Below are positions 7,717 through 17,353 of a stretch of DNA of 64,000 nt, piece by piece. The position numbers and the translations under genes were made by a program. Position 1 is the first letter of the stretch. Every line of letters begins with the position of its first letter. Under the pieces are notes generated by a model, which saw only the letters and a program-made list of their open reading frames with translations, was not told where the DNA came from and ran no database searches. The DNA is taken from positions 159,587-223,586 of the forward strand of contig CAZHYV010000006.1 of the NCBI GenBank assembly GCA_964537055.1, read 5' to 3'. Source of the DNA: CAZHYV01 sp964537055 (GTDB lineage Bacteria > Myxococcota_A > Polyangia > Palsa-1104 > JAEUJZ01).

Positions 7717-9728
7717 CGCTGAAATCCTCCTTCACTCCTTTTTTTCTTGGGAAGAATCGTCCAAAATCACGCCTGCTTAGCCATTTCCGTAAAGGGCCTG
7801 TGCCTGCAGGCCAATACCGTTGGGATCAAACCCTACGAATGGTTGCGTTAATTATTACCCTCTCGTTCGTAGGGGTCGTTGCTCGGTTGGGATATCTGCA
7901 GCTGGTTCAGGGAGATTGGTTCTACAGAAGGAGTATTAAGAACACTACACGAGAGATTCCCATTCCTGCGCCTCGTGGAGAAATTCGCGACGTCTACGGG
8001 AAACCCCTTGCAAAAAACGATCCCTCTTATCGTCTCTATGTCAATCCAAGCCGGATGAAGCCAGAGACGCTAGAGCGGCTGCGCCAGTATTTACACTTAG
8101 AAGATGATCAATTTGCTCAAATCGAAGCAAAAATCTCCAGCAGAACAGGACAAGACCGTTCGAAAGAGATTCTCATTTACGAAAATCTTAAGCATGACCA
8201 GGTTGCACTCATTGAGTCGGATCGAAACCATTTAGCCGGGGTTCGAATTGGAATTTATCCGCGACGTGCGTATTTCCGAGGTCCTAATGATCCTCGTCCG
8301 GAAGATGAAATCCCAGGAAAACCGAAAAAGCAAACGGAAGGGCGGATGGTGGCTCATCTTTTAGGGTATGTAAACCAGGTTAATCCTGACGAGATCGGGA
8401 ATGGGTACCAGCTTGATGATATCAAAGGTCGTGTGGGCATCGAACGAGCCTTTGAAAAAGAATTGCGTGGGGAGAAAGGGTTTGAAATATTTACCCGGGA
8501 TGCGAATGGGCAAAGAAGAACCAATCCTCAGATTACCCAATCTTTAGGTGGGGAATCAAAGAAGGACCCCATCCCGGGAAATCATGTAACTTTAACTATC
8601 GATATGCGTCTCCAGCGGCTTGTTTACCAATCGATTGTTGATACAGACCATGCGACCGCTGCAGCTGTGGTGGATGTTCACACGGGCCGAATCTTAGCGT
8701 TGGTATCAAGGCCCGCGCCTGATTGGAACCATCGGTTTACCCACGAAGAGATCAAAGAACTCGAAGAAAACAAGTTCAAGCCTTTAAAGGATCGTGTTTT
8801 GCGCGAGTCTTACTTTCCTGCATCTACCTTTAAACTTATTACGGCCCTTGCGGCGTTTAAGTACCGTGGTCAGAAAGGGTTTCGCTTTGACCCTTACGAT
8901 CGAATAAAATGTAAGGGAGAGTACTGGTACAAAGGACAAAGATTCCGGTGTACAGGTTCTCATGGGCAAATCGGTCTCCATGGAGCCCTGGTCCGTTCTT
9001 GTAACGTTTATTTTTACAAACTGGCTGAAGAGCTGGTAAGCAAGGTTGGATTTAATGCTTTAGCAGAAACGGCCACCTCGCTAGGCCTGGCGCAGCCAAC
9101 GCACTTAAAGATGGGAGAGGCGAGCGGTTTTATTCCTACGGAAGAGTACTACCAGGAACATGGAGGATTTATGCCAGGGTATACGTTAAATACCGCAATC
9201 GGACAAGGAGATGTAAAAGTCAATGTCCTGCAGATGGCCATGGCCTATGCTGCGTTTGCCAATGGAGGCAACGTGTATGAGCCTATTTTGGTGGACCACG
9301 TGGAGACGCCCGATGGAAAAGTACTTATGAAAAATGAGCCGAAAGTTCGAAATCAGGTTAAGATCTCGAAGGAAGCATGGACATTTATCACGCATGCATT
9401 GCATGATGTTGTCTTTCGGAGAACAGGGACAGCTCACAAGACGATCAAACAAGAGTTTGAAAAGATTCCTGTCGATTTGGTAGGGAAGACGGGAACCGCC
9501 CAATTGGGAAATGAGCGAAGGAACCAACCCAACAAAAACAATGCTTGGTTTGTAGGGTTTGCCCCTGCCCGGGATCCTAAAATCGCGATCGCTGTTTTTG
9601 TAGAAGAGGGGGGTCATGGAGGAGAAACAGCCGCTCCCATGGCGATGAGGATCGCCCAAAAATATTTTGAACAAATCGATGGAAAGCCCGCATCTTCTTC
9701 CCGAAGAGACGGGCAATCGTCCCAGTAA
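7713..9728 (+). CDS. mrdA: penicillin-binding protein 2 (elongation transpeptidase)
   Basis: A 671-residue class B PBP that cross-links peptidoglycan during elongation. The start chosen is the ATG at 7713, which overlaps the mreD stop (ATGA) and has GGAG upstream; an open frame extends further 5' but lies inside mreD. The order is one transmembrane helix (about residues 42-62), a dimerisation/pedestal domain opening with RGEIRDVYGKPLA, then the transpeptidase domain. Catalytic motifs are visible: SxxK as STFK (Ser371), SxN as SCN, and KTGTAQ. The pairing with RodA immediately downstream is the usual SEDS-bPBP arrangement. Confidence 0.96.
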   Translation: MTLKSSFTPFFLGKNRPKSRLLSHFRKGPVPAGQYRWDQTLRMVALIITLSFVGVVARLGYLQLVQGDWFYRRSIKNTTREIPIPAPRGEIRDVYGKPLAKNDPSYRLYVNPSRMKPETLERLRQYLHLEDDQFAQIEAKISSRTGQDRSKEILIYENLKHDQVALIESDRNHLAGVRIGIYPRRAYFRGPNDPRPEDEIPGKPKKQTEGRMVAHLLGYVNQVNPDEIGNGYQLDDIKGRVGIERAFEKELRGEKGFEIFTRDANGQRRTNPQITQSLGGESKKDPIPGNHVTLTIDMRLQRLVYQSIVDTDHATAAAVVDVHTGRILALVSRPAPDWNHRFTHEEIKELEENKFKPLKDRVLRESYFPASTFKLITALAAFKYRGQKGFRFDPYDRIKCKGEYWYKGQRFRCTGSHGQIGLHGALVRSCNVYFYKLAEELVSKVGFNALAETATSLGLAQPTHLKMGEASGFIPTEEYYQEHGGFMPGYTLNTAIGQGDVKVNVLQMAMAYAAFANGGNVYEPILVDHVETPDGKVLMKNEPKVRNQVKISKEAWTFITHALHDVVFRRTGTAHKTIKQEFEKIPVDLVGKTGTAQLGNERRNQPNKNNAWFVGFAPARDPKIAIAVFVEEGGHGGETAAPMAMRIAQKYFEQIDGKPASSSRRDGQSSQ

Positions 9729-9742
9729 AGGAAGTAAATCGT

Positions 9743-10858
9743 ATGGAGCGTTTTCAGAAGTTCCGCAGACAGTTTGATTGGTTTTTTTGCGTCCTTCTTT
9801 TGCTATTGATTGCAATTGGCCTGACCAATCTTTACTCGGCAACTCGTTCGGCTTCGCGGGATTCATTTACTCAACAATTTTTTACACAACAAATTGGATG
9901 GTTTGTTCTAGGAATTGGGGCCTTTATCCTTGCGGCATTAATTGACTTTCGCTTTTTACAAAAGCAATCACTTTGGATTTATATTATTTTAGCCATTCTC
10001 CTCCTTCTAGTCCTTTTTAAAGGGAAATCTTCCCATGGGGCCCGTCGTTGGCTTGAGATCGGAAACACGCCCATACAACCCTCTGAATTTATTAAGATTG
10101 GAATCATTTTGGTCTGCGCCAAGCTATTTTCTGGCGACTCCTTTGATCTTGAATTCCGTCCGCTGCCCTATGCGCTAGCTTGGCATGCCATCTGGATCAT
10201 TCCGGCCGCCCTTATCATGAGGCAGCCTGACCTAGGGACTGCCTTAATCTGTATTTTGATTGCTTCCAGCATGCTTCTTTTGGTTCGTTTCCGGCCGACC
10301 ATCAAGATCGGCGTCTTTGCCATTGATTTGGCGGTGGGCTGCCTGATCTTCTTCTTTGGATTAAGAGACTATCAGCGTGCCAGGTTTATGTCATTTTGGT
10401 CTCCTGAGCAAGATGTCACTGGGACTGGTTGGCATGCTTACCAAGCGCTGGTCGCGATTGGAAGTGGCCAGTTTTGGGGAAAAGGTTATATGCAAAGCAC
10501 CCAAAACCAATTTCGCTTTCTCCCCGAGGCGTGGACCGATTTCCCCTTCGTTGTTTTGGCAGAAGAGTGGGGATGGGTGGGTTGTGTCGTTCTGCTTGCC
10601 CTGTATTTGGCGTTGCTTCTCTGGATTCTCAATCTTGCCAACGAGGCAAAAGACCGGTTTTCTCGAAATGTGGTGCTAGGATGTGCAAGTCTGATTTTTT
10701 GGCACGTGTTGTTTAATATTTCTATGGTGACGGGACTAGCCCCAGTGGTTGGGGTTACATTGCCCTTTATTTCCTATGGGGGCTCTAGTTTGCTCACCAT
10801 GTTGATTGCCCTAGGCCTTTGTATGAACGTCTCCATTCGTCGGTATTCTCACTTATGA
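9743..10858 (+). CDS. rodA: SEDS peptidoglycan polymerase RodA
   Basis: A 371-residue polytopic membrane protein with about ten helices and SEDS family signatures: GARRWLEIG with QPSEFIKIG, MRQPDLGTALI, and the C-terminal PFISYGGSSLL. RodA polymerises lipid II into glycan strands together with PBP2, encoded 14 bases upstream. An AAGGAAG ribosome site precedes the ATG. The stop overlaps the start of the pseudouridine synthase gene (ATGA). Confidence 0.96.
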   Translation: MERFQKFRRQFDWFFCVLLLLLIAIGLTNLYSATRSASRDSFTQQFFTQQIGWFVLGIGAFILAALIDFRFLQKQSLWIYIILAILLLLVLFKGKSSHGARRWLEIGNTPIQPSEFIKIGIILVCAKLFSGDSFDLEFRPLPYALAWHAIWIIPAALIMRQPDLGTALICILIASSMLLLVRFRPTIKIGVFAIDLAVGCLIFFFGLRDYQRARFMSFWSPEQDVTGTGWHAYQALVAIGSGQFWGKGYMQSTQNQFRFLPEAWTDFPFVVLAEEWGWVGCVVLLALYLALLLWILNLANEAKDRFSRNVVLGCASLIFWHVLFNISMVTGLAPVVGVTLPFISYGGSSLLTMLIALGLCMNVSIRRYSHL

Positions 10859-11889
10859 TTGATCAAAACACCCCTGCTTCTCTCTCTTTGGTTGTATCGA
10901 AACAAGACCAAGGTCGTCGGCTGGATGACTTTGTTTCTAAGCAGACGGGCATAAGTCGTGCTCGCGCTGTCCAAATGATCCAAAATGGGCAGGTTCTGGT
11001 TGGTAAAAGGACCTCTGTGAAAGGATATTTAGTCAAAGCAGGGGAGATCATCCATCTGACTTCTCCTCCGCAAGACGCGGTTAGTACGCCTCCTGTTGCT
11101 GAGCCGGAGTTGCCTCTTGACGTTCTGTACGAGGATCCACACTTTGTCATCGTTAATAAGCCGGCCGGAATGTCTAGTCACCCCCTGCGACCGGAAGAAC
11201 GGGGTACTTTGGCCTCGGCAGTGATTGCCCGGTATCCAGAATGCACTCTCGCGAGTGAACATGCACGGGAGGGTGGCGTTTGCCATCGGCTCGACCGGTG
11301 GACTAGCGGAGCCATCCTGTTTGCCAGAACGAAAGAGGCTTGGCAAGTAGCAAGGCGGGCTTTTTCTGAGGGTTTGATTGAGAAAGAATACCTAGCGCTT
11401 TGTCAGGGCCATGCCCAGGCAAATCACGGAGAGATCAAGCAGCCCCTTCTTCCTGAGAGGGGGCAGAGAGAAAAGATGAGGGTCGCTGAAACGCCAGAAG
11501 AAGTTTACCATGCAGAGGCGTTGTCTGCCCATACGCAGTTTTGGGTAGAGCAGGTCACAAACGAATTCTCATTGCTACGAGTAAAAACGCTTACAGGTCG
11601 TCGTCATCAGATTCGGGCGCACCTAGCTTATCTAGGCCTTCCCCTTTACGGAGATGAGCTTTATGGCGGCCCTGGGATAGCCAAAGAGATAGAAGTTGCC
11701 TTAGGGGCCGAATTGGTCCAGGTTGTTCAGGGACAATTTCTTCATGCCTCCCGCCTTACCATTCCTTCCCAGATTGGATTGCACCTGCCAGGGCTTAACC
11801 TAAAGAAGAACCTCTCTGTATCTGCACCACTTCCAGAAGGTCGAAAAAAACTCCTTCTGCTGCTTGGGTTTTCACAATCTCTTTTATAA
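10855..11889 (+). CDS. RluA-family 23S rRNA/tRNA pseudouridine synthase with S4 domain
   Basis: A 344-residue enzyme. The ATG at 10855 overlaps the rodA stop, so the extra 12 codons in frame upstream are not needed. An N-terminal S4 RNA-binding domain (SRARAVQMIQNGQVLV, about residues 32-60) is followed by the RluA catalytic domain with HRLDRWTSG, whose Asp is the catalytic nucleophile; the usual consensus is HRLDKDTSG, so RW is a mild variant. The GRRHQIRAHL motif closes the active site. It probably modifies an rRNA stem-loop, RluD- or RluC-like. Its place in a wall-synthesis operon is incidental or a translational link. Confidence 0.9.
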   Translation: MIDQNTPASLSLVVSKQDQGRRLDDFVSKQTGISRARAVQMIQNGQVLVGKRTSVKGYLVKAGEIIHLTSPPQDAVSTPPVAEPELPLDVLYEDPHFVIVNKPAGMSSHPLRPEERGTLASAVIARYPECTLASEHAREGGVCHRLDRWTSGAILFARTKEAWQVARRAFSEGLIEKEYLALCQGHAQANHGEIKQPLLPERGQREKMRVAETPEEVYHAEALSAHTQFWVEQVTNEFSLLRVKTLTGRRHQIRAHLAYLGLPLYGDELYGGPGIAKEIEVALGAELVQVVQGQFLHASRLTIPSQIGLHLPGLNLKKNLSVSAPLPEGRKKLLLLLGFSQSLL

Positions 11890-12029
11890 AGCTCTGTCGT
11901 TGGTAAGCCAAGATAGGCTAACCAACCATGAACGATTTTATGAAAGTCCCTCTTTTCGAAGGAACAAAGCTACCCAAAATGTCTTTTCTCAACTGCCGTT
12001 TGGCCGTTTTCTCATCTAAAACAAGCGGG

Positions 12030-12404
12030 TTACTTCGCTATTGAAAATGAAGGAAGTGATTTGACCAGAGTTTTTGGGGCAAGGGCGCGGTAACTTTCGT
12101 CGATCCAAGCCTTCATCAGATCTAAAGGCACCTCTTCACTGTCCTGAAAAGAGACGGTCACCCAACCATTTTTTCCTAGTCCATACCCCGTAGGTTCGGC
12201 AAAGGAAAACATAAGTGCTGATAAATGAGAGTGCGGAAGTTTCAAGGATAAAGAAAAGAGGTTTCCCTGCCTACTGAGAAAAACAAAGGTTTTCTTTTTT
12301 ACTTTGATTGCTCGGTGACCCCAGGGAAACTCTTCCACCGTCTCTGGGTAAGAAAGAGCGAATTCACGCAAAACCGCCTCTACAAGATCATAGGGGTGTT
12401 TCAT
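12030..12404 (-). CDS. YjbR/MmcQ family protein
   Basis: A 124-residue protein starting at the ATG before KHPYDL; an open frame extends 29 codons further upstream but that part has no family character. Typical YjbR features are PETVEEFPWGHRAIKV near the start, KTFVFLS, a central KLPHS segment, GLGKNGWVTV, and a C-terminal WIDESYRALAPK. The fold is shared with CyaY-like DNA-binding proteins, but the family's cellular function is not established. It is a single gene on the minus strand, separated by 140 bases from the pseudouridine synthase gene. Confidence 0.8.
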   Translation of the reverse strand: MKHPYDLVEAVLREFALSYPETVEEFPWGHRAIKVKKKTFVFLSRQGNLFSLSLKLPHSHLSALMFSFAEPTGYGLGKNGWVTVSFQDSEEVPLDLMKAWIDESYRALAPKTLVKSLPSFSIAK

Positions 12405-12514
12405 GGAAGTAATTATGCCTGCTTTCCTGGGTAGGTCAATGGTTAGGTATAGGCTTTCAGGAGTAGGCCGATTTTTGTAGAAAAGTAACAAGGCGTAGTT
12501 ATTATTATTCCCTT

Positions 12515-13750
12515 ATGATATCAAAGCGCGTCTCTTGGGAGCGCATCACGCAAGCATTTTCAAAATTTTTTAAAGCCCAAGCCACGGGAGGCATTGTCCT
12601 TTTTCTATTTGCGCTGGTTGCCTTATTTTTGGCAAATGGGCGTTATGGACATCAAATCCATTCTTTTTGGCACCAAAAACATACCTTCTTCCAGGGAAAG
12701 GGGATGCTTTCATTCTCGTTTGAGTTCTTGGTGAACGAAGGAGGAATGACTCTGTTCTTCTTACTCGTCGGTCTCGAAATCAAACGAGAACTTGCGCATG
12801 GCGAGCTTGCCTCATTCCGCAAGGCAGCCCTGCCGATTGTGGGTGCAACGGGAGGCATGGTTGTACCAGCGCTTCTCTTTCTCCTCCTCTGCCACGGGAC
12901 TCCTCTTGCTAGGGGATGGGGGATTACAATCGCGACCGATATTGCATTTGCTATCGGAGTTTTGTCTGTTCTAGGAAGGAGGATCCCTTCCTGGATCAAG
13001 GTGTTTCTTACCTCGCTTGCAATTATCGATGACATCGGTAGCATCCTGGTGATTGCCATTTTTTATACGAACCAGCTGTCTTGGATTGCGCTGGTTCTGG
13101 CCGTTGTCGTTATTTTGCTCATGTTGGTACTAAGATTTCTTCAGTGTAAGTATTTAATTTTGTATTTAATCCTGGGGTGCATGATGTGGGTGTGTTTTTT
13201 ATACTCAGGTATTCACGCAACCCTTGCAGGTGTATTAACGGCTGTATTGATACCGCAAGCGCCTGCTTCAAATTCCCCACTGCAAACATTAGAAAGCGCC
13301 GATTCTGAGAAGTTTCAGGGAAACCATTCCTATGCGCGTTTTGAGCAGGGGTTGCATATTGTAGTTACGTACCTTGTCTTGCCCCTCTTTGCTCTATGCA
13401 ATGCCGCTATCGCACTCCCTCTAGATCACATGGGTCTATCGCTTCAACAAAGATTACCCTTGGCCATTATGGTCGGCCTATGTTTGGGTAAACCAGTAGG
13501 AATTTTTGGGTTTGTGTGGTTGGCAGTAAAAACCCGCCGGCTTTCTTTACCCGAGCGCGCCACTTGGCTCCAACTATTTGGGTGTGTCCTGCTTGCGGGG
13601 GTCGGGTTTACCATATCATTATTTATCGCCCAACTCTCGTTTCGTGAAACGTGGCTTCAAGAACAGGCAAAAATCGGAGTTTTATTCGCTTCCACAATTT
13701 CGCTCTTTTTCGGAGTGCTCGTTCTTTTACAAGTAAAACGTAAGGAATGA
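12515..13750 (+). CDS. nhaA: Na+/H+ antiporter NhaA
   Basis: A 411-residue inner-membrane protein with about 12 helices. The ion-binding helix carries LAIIDDIGSILVIAIFY, matching the paired aspartates essential for Na+/H+ exchange in E. coli NhaA. Other family stretches are GLEIKRELAHGEL, TDIAFAIGVLSVLG and LGKPVGIFGF. It should export Na+ in exchange for protons and regulate cytoplasmic pH. No clear ribosome site precedes the ATG. It stands alone between oppositely oriented genes. Confidence 0.96.
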   Translation: MISKRVSWERITQAFSKFFKAQATGGIVLFLFALVALFLANGRYGHQIHSFWHQKHTFFQGKGMLSFSFEFLVNEGGMTLFFLLVGLEIKRELAHGELASFRKAALPIVGATGGMVVPALLFLLLCHGTPLARGWGITIATDIAFAIGVLSVLGRRIPSWIKVFLTSLAIIDDIGSILVIAIFYTNQLSWIALVLAVVVILLMLVLRFLQCKYLILYLILGCMMWVCFLYSGIHATLAGVLTAVLIPQAPASNSPLQTLESADSEKFQGNHSYARFEQGLHIVVTYLVLPLFALCNAAIALPLDHMGLSLQQRLPLAIMVGLCLGKPVGIFGFVWLAVKTRRLSLPERATWLQLFGCVLLAGVGFTISLFIAQLSFRETWLQEQAKIGVLFASTISLFFGVLVLLQVKRKE

Positions 13751-13810
13751 CTCCTTCCCAGAAGAATGGTCCTTGACAGGACGAAGAACGGTTCGTAGCC
13801 AGCCTGCTAG

Positions 13811-15382
13811 CTAGTAGACACGCTCGTGGGGCAGGTGCTCCCTAGGGGGATGGAAAAAATGGGTAGGGGCGTAGGATAAAAAATTAGAGACGCGGCTCGT
13901 GTATACACAAGTGTAAGCCTTGACCTGCTCTCCAAAAAGAGAATTTTCGGCTCTTGCTTTAAAGAGGGGCCCCCAAAGCGGATGAAATTTTTTCTGGATG
14001 CCTATTTCAAGGGCGGTGATTTCCTCATTCAGTGCTTGATACGTTGCCCAGAGCCGATCGATCTTAGCCCTGGTCTTTGTTCGAGCGGTAGGTGTCAACG
14101 GAGAAGCCCGTTCCAACGTTTGTTGGTAGGAAAGCTCTGCATCCGTTCGGGACCGCCTTCGTTCTAGTTTTTCAAGCCGCTGCAGCTGGATTTTTACATC
14201 CTCTTGGAGACGAAGCTCCTGCTCTAGCTCTTGGACAATTAATGCGGTTCTCCACACGCTAGACTTTTTTACCCGTAGCATGTCCCCGTAGATATGATCT
14301 CCGACGTACATCGTCCGATAGGCAGGGACGTTGAGATAGGTCTGCAGGTCGTGAACATTCCCCTTCTGCAAAATGGGGAAAGACTGTTGAGAAGGATGAC
14401 TCTTTTTCGCTTCCGCAGGAGAGACAGGAATATCGACAGTAGAAAAAGGGGTTTTCTCCGTAAAGAAAGCCGGTTTATTTGCATCCACCACAATAAAATC
14501 AAAATAATGATGCCAGTAGGGATATTCAGCAACCTTCCCGTCAAGTAAGTAGGACATCACCGTCATGGCGTAGGTCTGGGAACTATTGGTCAGAAGAAAC
14601 AATTTCTTCCCTACCGAACGGAACCTTTGAAGAACCAAAGGAAGGTCAGGATCAGCTTCAATAAAGGTTTTGATATTGGAGGAAATGAGGGAGCTAATGG
14701 TTCCGTCCTGGAAAGATTCATCCGTACATTCCCGAATATCCTGAAACAGCCGAACATATCTTGCGGGTAGTTCCTCCTTGGGGAAAGCCCCTTCTTTTTG
14801 TTCGTAATCGAGAAAGTCGACCAGCGTCATGAAGAGGGTCGCTTCCGGTAAAGCGTAGAGCGTGTCCATCCAATAGTAATTGGGATAAGTGAACAAAAGC
14901 CGATGTTTCTGGTAGATCTGCTCTATTTGTTCGGGATGCAAAGGGCGACTTCCATGGAATCCTTGACAGACAACTCCGTAGCGGTCGACTTTAAGCAGGT
15001 TCCCCTGCCTGCTATCAATAATAAGCCCTCTCATAGGAACTTTTGGATCGTAAGGTAGGCTTAAGATGCGAGGGGAGTATCCACGATCTTGGGTTAATTT
15101 TTGAAGGACCAGTCGAAGCGTAAGGGCTTCCATTTGGGGTTGGTGATAAATGGCCAGCGTATAGTCCATATCAAACCCAATGGCATCTATCTTATCTAGA
15201 GGTAGAGCCCGATTGACAAAGATACGTCGATGAAGAAGGGGGTCGGCTGGTGGCATAGCGGTCTCTTTGGCTTCTGGCTTAGGGCGATGCTTAAAAGAAG
15301 GAGTGATGGTAGGGTAGGACGTTTTTTCTAAGACAGACATGGGTAGGGAGAAAATATAACACTTTTCTAGATGCTTCATCAA
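13811..15382 (-). CDS. HAD-superfamily 5'-nucleotidase (cN-II-like, HAD-IG)
   Basis: A 523-residue cytoplasmic phosphatase. HAD motif I is GFDMDYTLAIY with two catalytic aspartates, motif II is LLTNSSQTYA, and motif IV is MYVGDHIYGDML. The long cap and C-terminal coiled stretch (LEQELRLQEDVKIQLQ) match the purine 5'-nucleotidase group that dephosphorylates IMP/GMP in eukaryotes; bacterial members are poorly studied. The first 40 or so residues are poorly conserved in character and the true start may be an internal ATG such as that before SVLEKT or PPADPL. Confidence 0.82.
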   Translation of the reverse strand: MMKHLEKCYIFSLPMSVLEKTSYPTITPSFKHRPKPEAKETAMPPADPLLHRRIFVNRALPLDKIDAIGFDMDYTLAIYHQPQMEALTLRLVLQKLTQDRGYSPRILSLPYDPKVPMRGLIIDSRQGNLLKVDRYGVVCQGFHGSRPLHPEQIEQIYQKHRLLFTYPNYYWMDTLYALPEATLFMTLVDFLDYEQKEGAFPKEELPARYVRLFQDIRECTDESFQDGTISSLISSNIKTFIEADPDLPLVLQRFRSVGKKLFLLTNSSQTYAMTVMSYLLDGKVAEYPYWHHYFDFIVVDANKPAFFTEKTPFSTVDIPVSPAEAKKSHPSQQSFPILQKGNVHDLQTYLNVPAYRTMYVGDHIYGDMLRVKKSSVWRTALIVQELEQELRLQEDVKIQLQRLEKLERRRSRTDAELSYQQTLERASPLTPTARTKTRAKIDRLWATYQALNEEITALEIGIQKKFHPLWGPLFKARAENSLFGEQVKAYTCVYTSRVSNFLSYAPTHFFHPPREHLPHERVY

Positions 15383-15604
15383 GAGGGATTCATCTGTCTT
15401 GTAGAAATCAAGGGGGCTTTTATTGAAAGTGCTACCTTTGGTTTCCTAGAGAATCCCTACGGATGTTGTAGGTTTTGTAGGAAGCTTTAAGGTCGTCTTG
15501 GGATCTTGCGTAGGGTTACACAAATGTCTACCGTAAGTAAAAAATTCAAAACACGTAGACGGAAACATACGAAGAGTTTTTGTAAAAAGATGAATTTGAA
15601 AGTA

Positions 15605-15676
15605 TGACCCCAACGGGGTTCGAACCCGTGCTACCGGCGTGAAAGGCCAGTGTCTTAACCACTTGACCATGGGGCC
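15605..15676 (-). tRNA. tRNA-Glu (anticodon TTC)
   Basis: A 72-nt cloverleaf on the minus strand. The acceptor GGCCCCA pairs with TGGGGTC plus discriminator A; the anticodon stem CTGGC/GCCGG encloses loop CTTTCAC with anticodon TTC; the T-loop is GGTTCGAACCC. No CCA is encoded. It lies between the HAD and PHP genes. Confidence 0.95.
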
Positions 15677-15744
15677 AGCGTTCTTTGTTTTGCCATTCTT
15701 CTTTGTTTCTGTCAATCGGAATATTTAGAACGAGAATAAATTCC

Positions 15745-16950
15745 TTACCGAGCAGGCTCGTACCAGACTGCGGATGTGGTCAGTCGTCCTGTTCCTGCTC
15801 TTGCCACAAATACATACGCTGCCTTCGAGGAGAGCACTTCTTGAAAATCCGCATGATCCGTTTGTTCCCAAGTCTTAATCAATTCCCCTTCCCGATAAAG
15901 CTCAATCCGTTCCACGATCTGCGAGAAAAGAATTTGTAAGAGGACTTGATTGGTGTGCAGCACTTGACCTAGCTGGGGAAACTCTACGTGGAGAGAGGGC
16001 ATATTGTACACAGCAATGGTTCTTCTTTCTTTTAAGGCCAAGATGACATTCGGTAAAGAAAGTTCTTTCATGTCGAGTAATGTGAGGGCATCAAGTTCTG
16101 GACGGGGCCTGCTTGGGGACGAGGGAATATACCCAAGCCGTTCCGCCCATGATTCAAGTTTCCCAAGACGATTTCTTGCCTTCCTTACACAGTCAGGCCC
16201 ATGGGTATCTGCACTTCCGAGTGCGGCAATGTGCATACCAAGCCCCGAGTACGCTGTGGCTTCGAGATACCTTTGCTCGAAGTGCTTTCCAAACCCTGCA
16301 AGGGCCATCCCATTATAAACCTCTAGGCCATCAATAAGCATTCGGTGCTCTTTGGCTTCCCAAAGATCTTCCTCCCACATCATAGGCCCGGGACCTGGGT
16401 GGTTTACAATACAAACACCTCCGTCGGCATGAGCTTTCTTACAAGCTTCCTTCAAAGGAGTTTCGTTCGCAAGAAACCGTCTAATTCCTAGTAAAGTGAT
16501 ATGGTTAAGATTTCCAGGGGCTGGAAAGCCAAAAAGAGAATGTTTTCTTTTGAATTTTGGCCCTTTGGCAACCGTGAGTTCCTCGCCCAGTACCGAAAGT
16601 AACCCTGGGACTCTGTTTCTCTGTTCTTTGGACAGCTGCTTTTGAAATTGTTCAAACATAGAGGGAGAGGTGTTAAATACTGAATGGATAGAATGCACCG
16701 AAAACTGGATGCCCCTTTGCTGCATCGCACGATGTAGTTGCGATGAGGACTCGTCTCCATCATCCTTCATTTCCTCTTTCCCGCTATGACCATGAAAGTT
16801 AGCCCGAAACATTGAGCTGGTCATTCTTAGAGAAGAAAAGGGAGAAGAGCCGGGTTGCTCTTTTGGCTTACATCCACTTATTGCAAGACAAAGGCTTGCA
16901 AGGGCAACAAAAAGTTGCTTTTTTGGAAAGACAAGCCGTCTGAAAAGCAT
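15745..16950 (-). CDS. PHP-domain lipoprotein (putative metal-dependent phosphoesterase)
   Basis: A 401-residue exported protein with an N-terminal lipobox (LAISGC, Cys27). The mature part shows PHP metal-binding motifs in order: NFHGHS, GEELTV, VNHPGP and GSADTHGP. PHP domains hydrolyse phosphoesters using two or three metal ions, and secreted forms are often found in Myxococcota and relatives. The final 100 residues look like a beta-sandwich. The gene start directly abuts the stop of the small membrane protein encoded upstream, so the two are probably cotranscribed. The substrate is unknown. Confidence 0.8.
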   Translation of the reverse strand: MLFRRLVFPKKQLFVALASLCLAISGCKPKEQPGSSPFSSLRMTSSMFRANFHGHSGKEEMKDDGDESSSQLHRAMQQRGIQFSVHSIHSVFNTSPSMFEQFQKQLSKEQRNRVPGLLSVLGEELTVAKGPKFKRKHSLFGFPAPGNLNHITLLGIRRFLANETPLKEACKKAHADGGVCIVNHPGPGPMMWEEDLWEAKEHRMLIDGLEVYNGMALAGFGKHFEQRYLEATAYSGLGMHIAALGSADTHGPDCVRKARNRLGKLESWAERLGYIPSSPSRPRPELDALTLLDMKELSLPNVILALKERRTIAVYNMPSLHVEFPQLGQVLHTNQVLLQILFSQIVERIELYREGELIKTWEQTDHADFQEVLSSKAAYVFVARAGTGRLTTSAVWYEPAR

Positions 16951-17142
16951 CTAAAACCGGATGCCCTTTTTTATACGAAACTTCACCCAATCGTAGGCCA
17001 AATAAGCCGTGGGAACAAGACCTACCACTGCCAGAAGGGGAGAGGCGACAATTCCTAGACTTACCGAGGCAGCCAAAGCGGCTCCTGCCACAAGCCCCTT
17101 CTTTTTAGCAGCTTGTTCGTCTTTTTCTCGAAGTGTTGTCAT
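16951..17142 (-). CDS. small two-helix membrane protein
   Basis: A 63-residue protein with a charged N-terminus (REKDEQAAKKK) and two hydrophobic segments: one Ala/Ser-rich (LVAGAALAASVSLGIVASP) and one ending VPTAYLAYDWVKF. A strong AAGGAGGT ribosome site lies close upstream; two adjacent ATG codons exist and the second (17142) gives better spacing. Its stop abuts the ATG of the PHP lipoprotein gene, implying translational coupling. The function is unknown. Confidence 0.7.
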   Translation of the reverse strand: MTTLREKDEQAAKKKGLVAGAALAASVSLGIVASPLLAVVGLVPTAYLAYDWVKFRIKKGIRF

Positions 17143-17353
17143 CATGACCTCCTTATACTTATCTTCTTATACCTTGGAAAAGGTGACAATAGCAAGGTTA
17201 CCATGCTACATAAAAGAGTCAAAAGAACATAAAAGATAGGATAAGCCCTACGAGAATTCAGGAATATGCTTGAATTACGATGGGAGCAGGATTAACCCTG
17301 TTATATAGGATTCATTGTACGGTATTTGTATGGGAACAGGAAGGACCTTCAGT

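Noticed and set aside
9186..9866. 226-codon minus-strand open frame
   Set aside because: It covers the junction of the PBP2 and rodA genes in antisense; the two plus-strand genes are unambiguous.
11890..12029. 39-codon open frame on the minus strand after the YjbR gene
   Set aside because: It follows directly after a stop in the same frame, lacks a start and a ribosome site, and is not recognisable as part of any family; a degraded gene end cannot be excluded.
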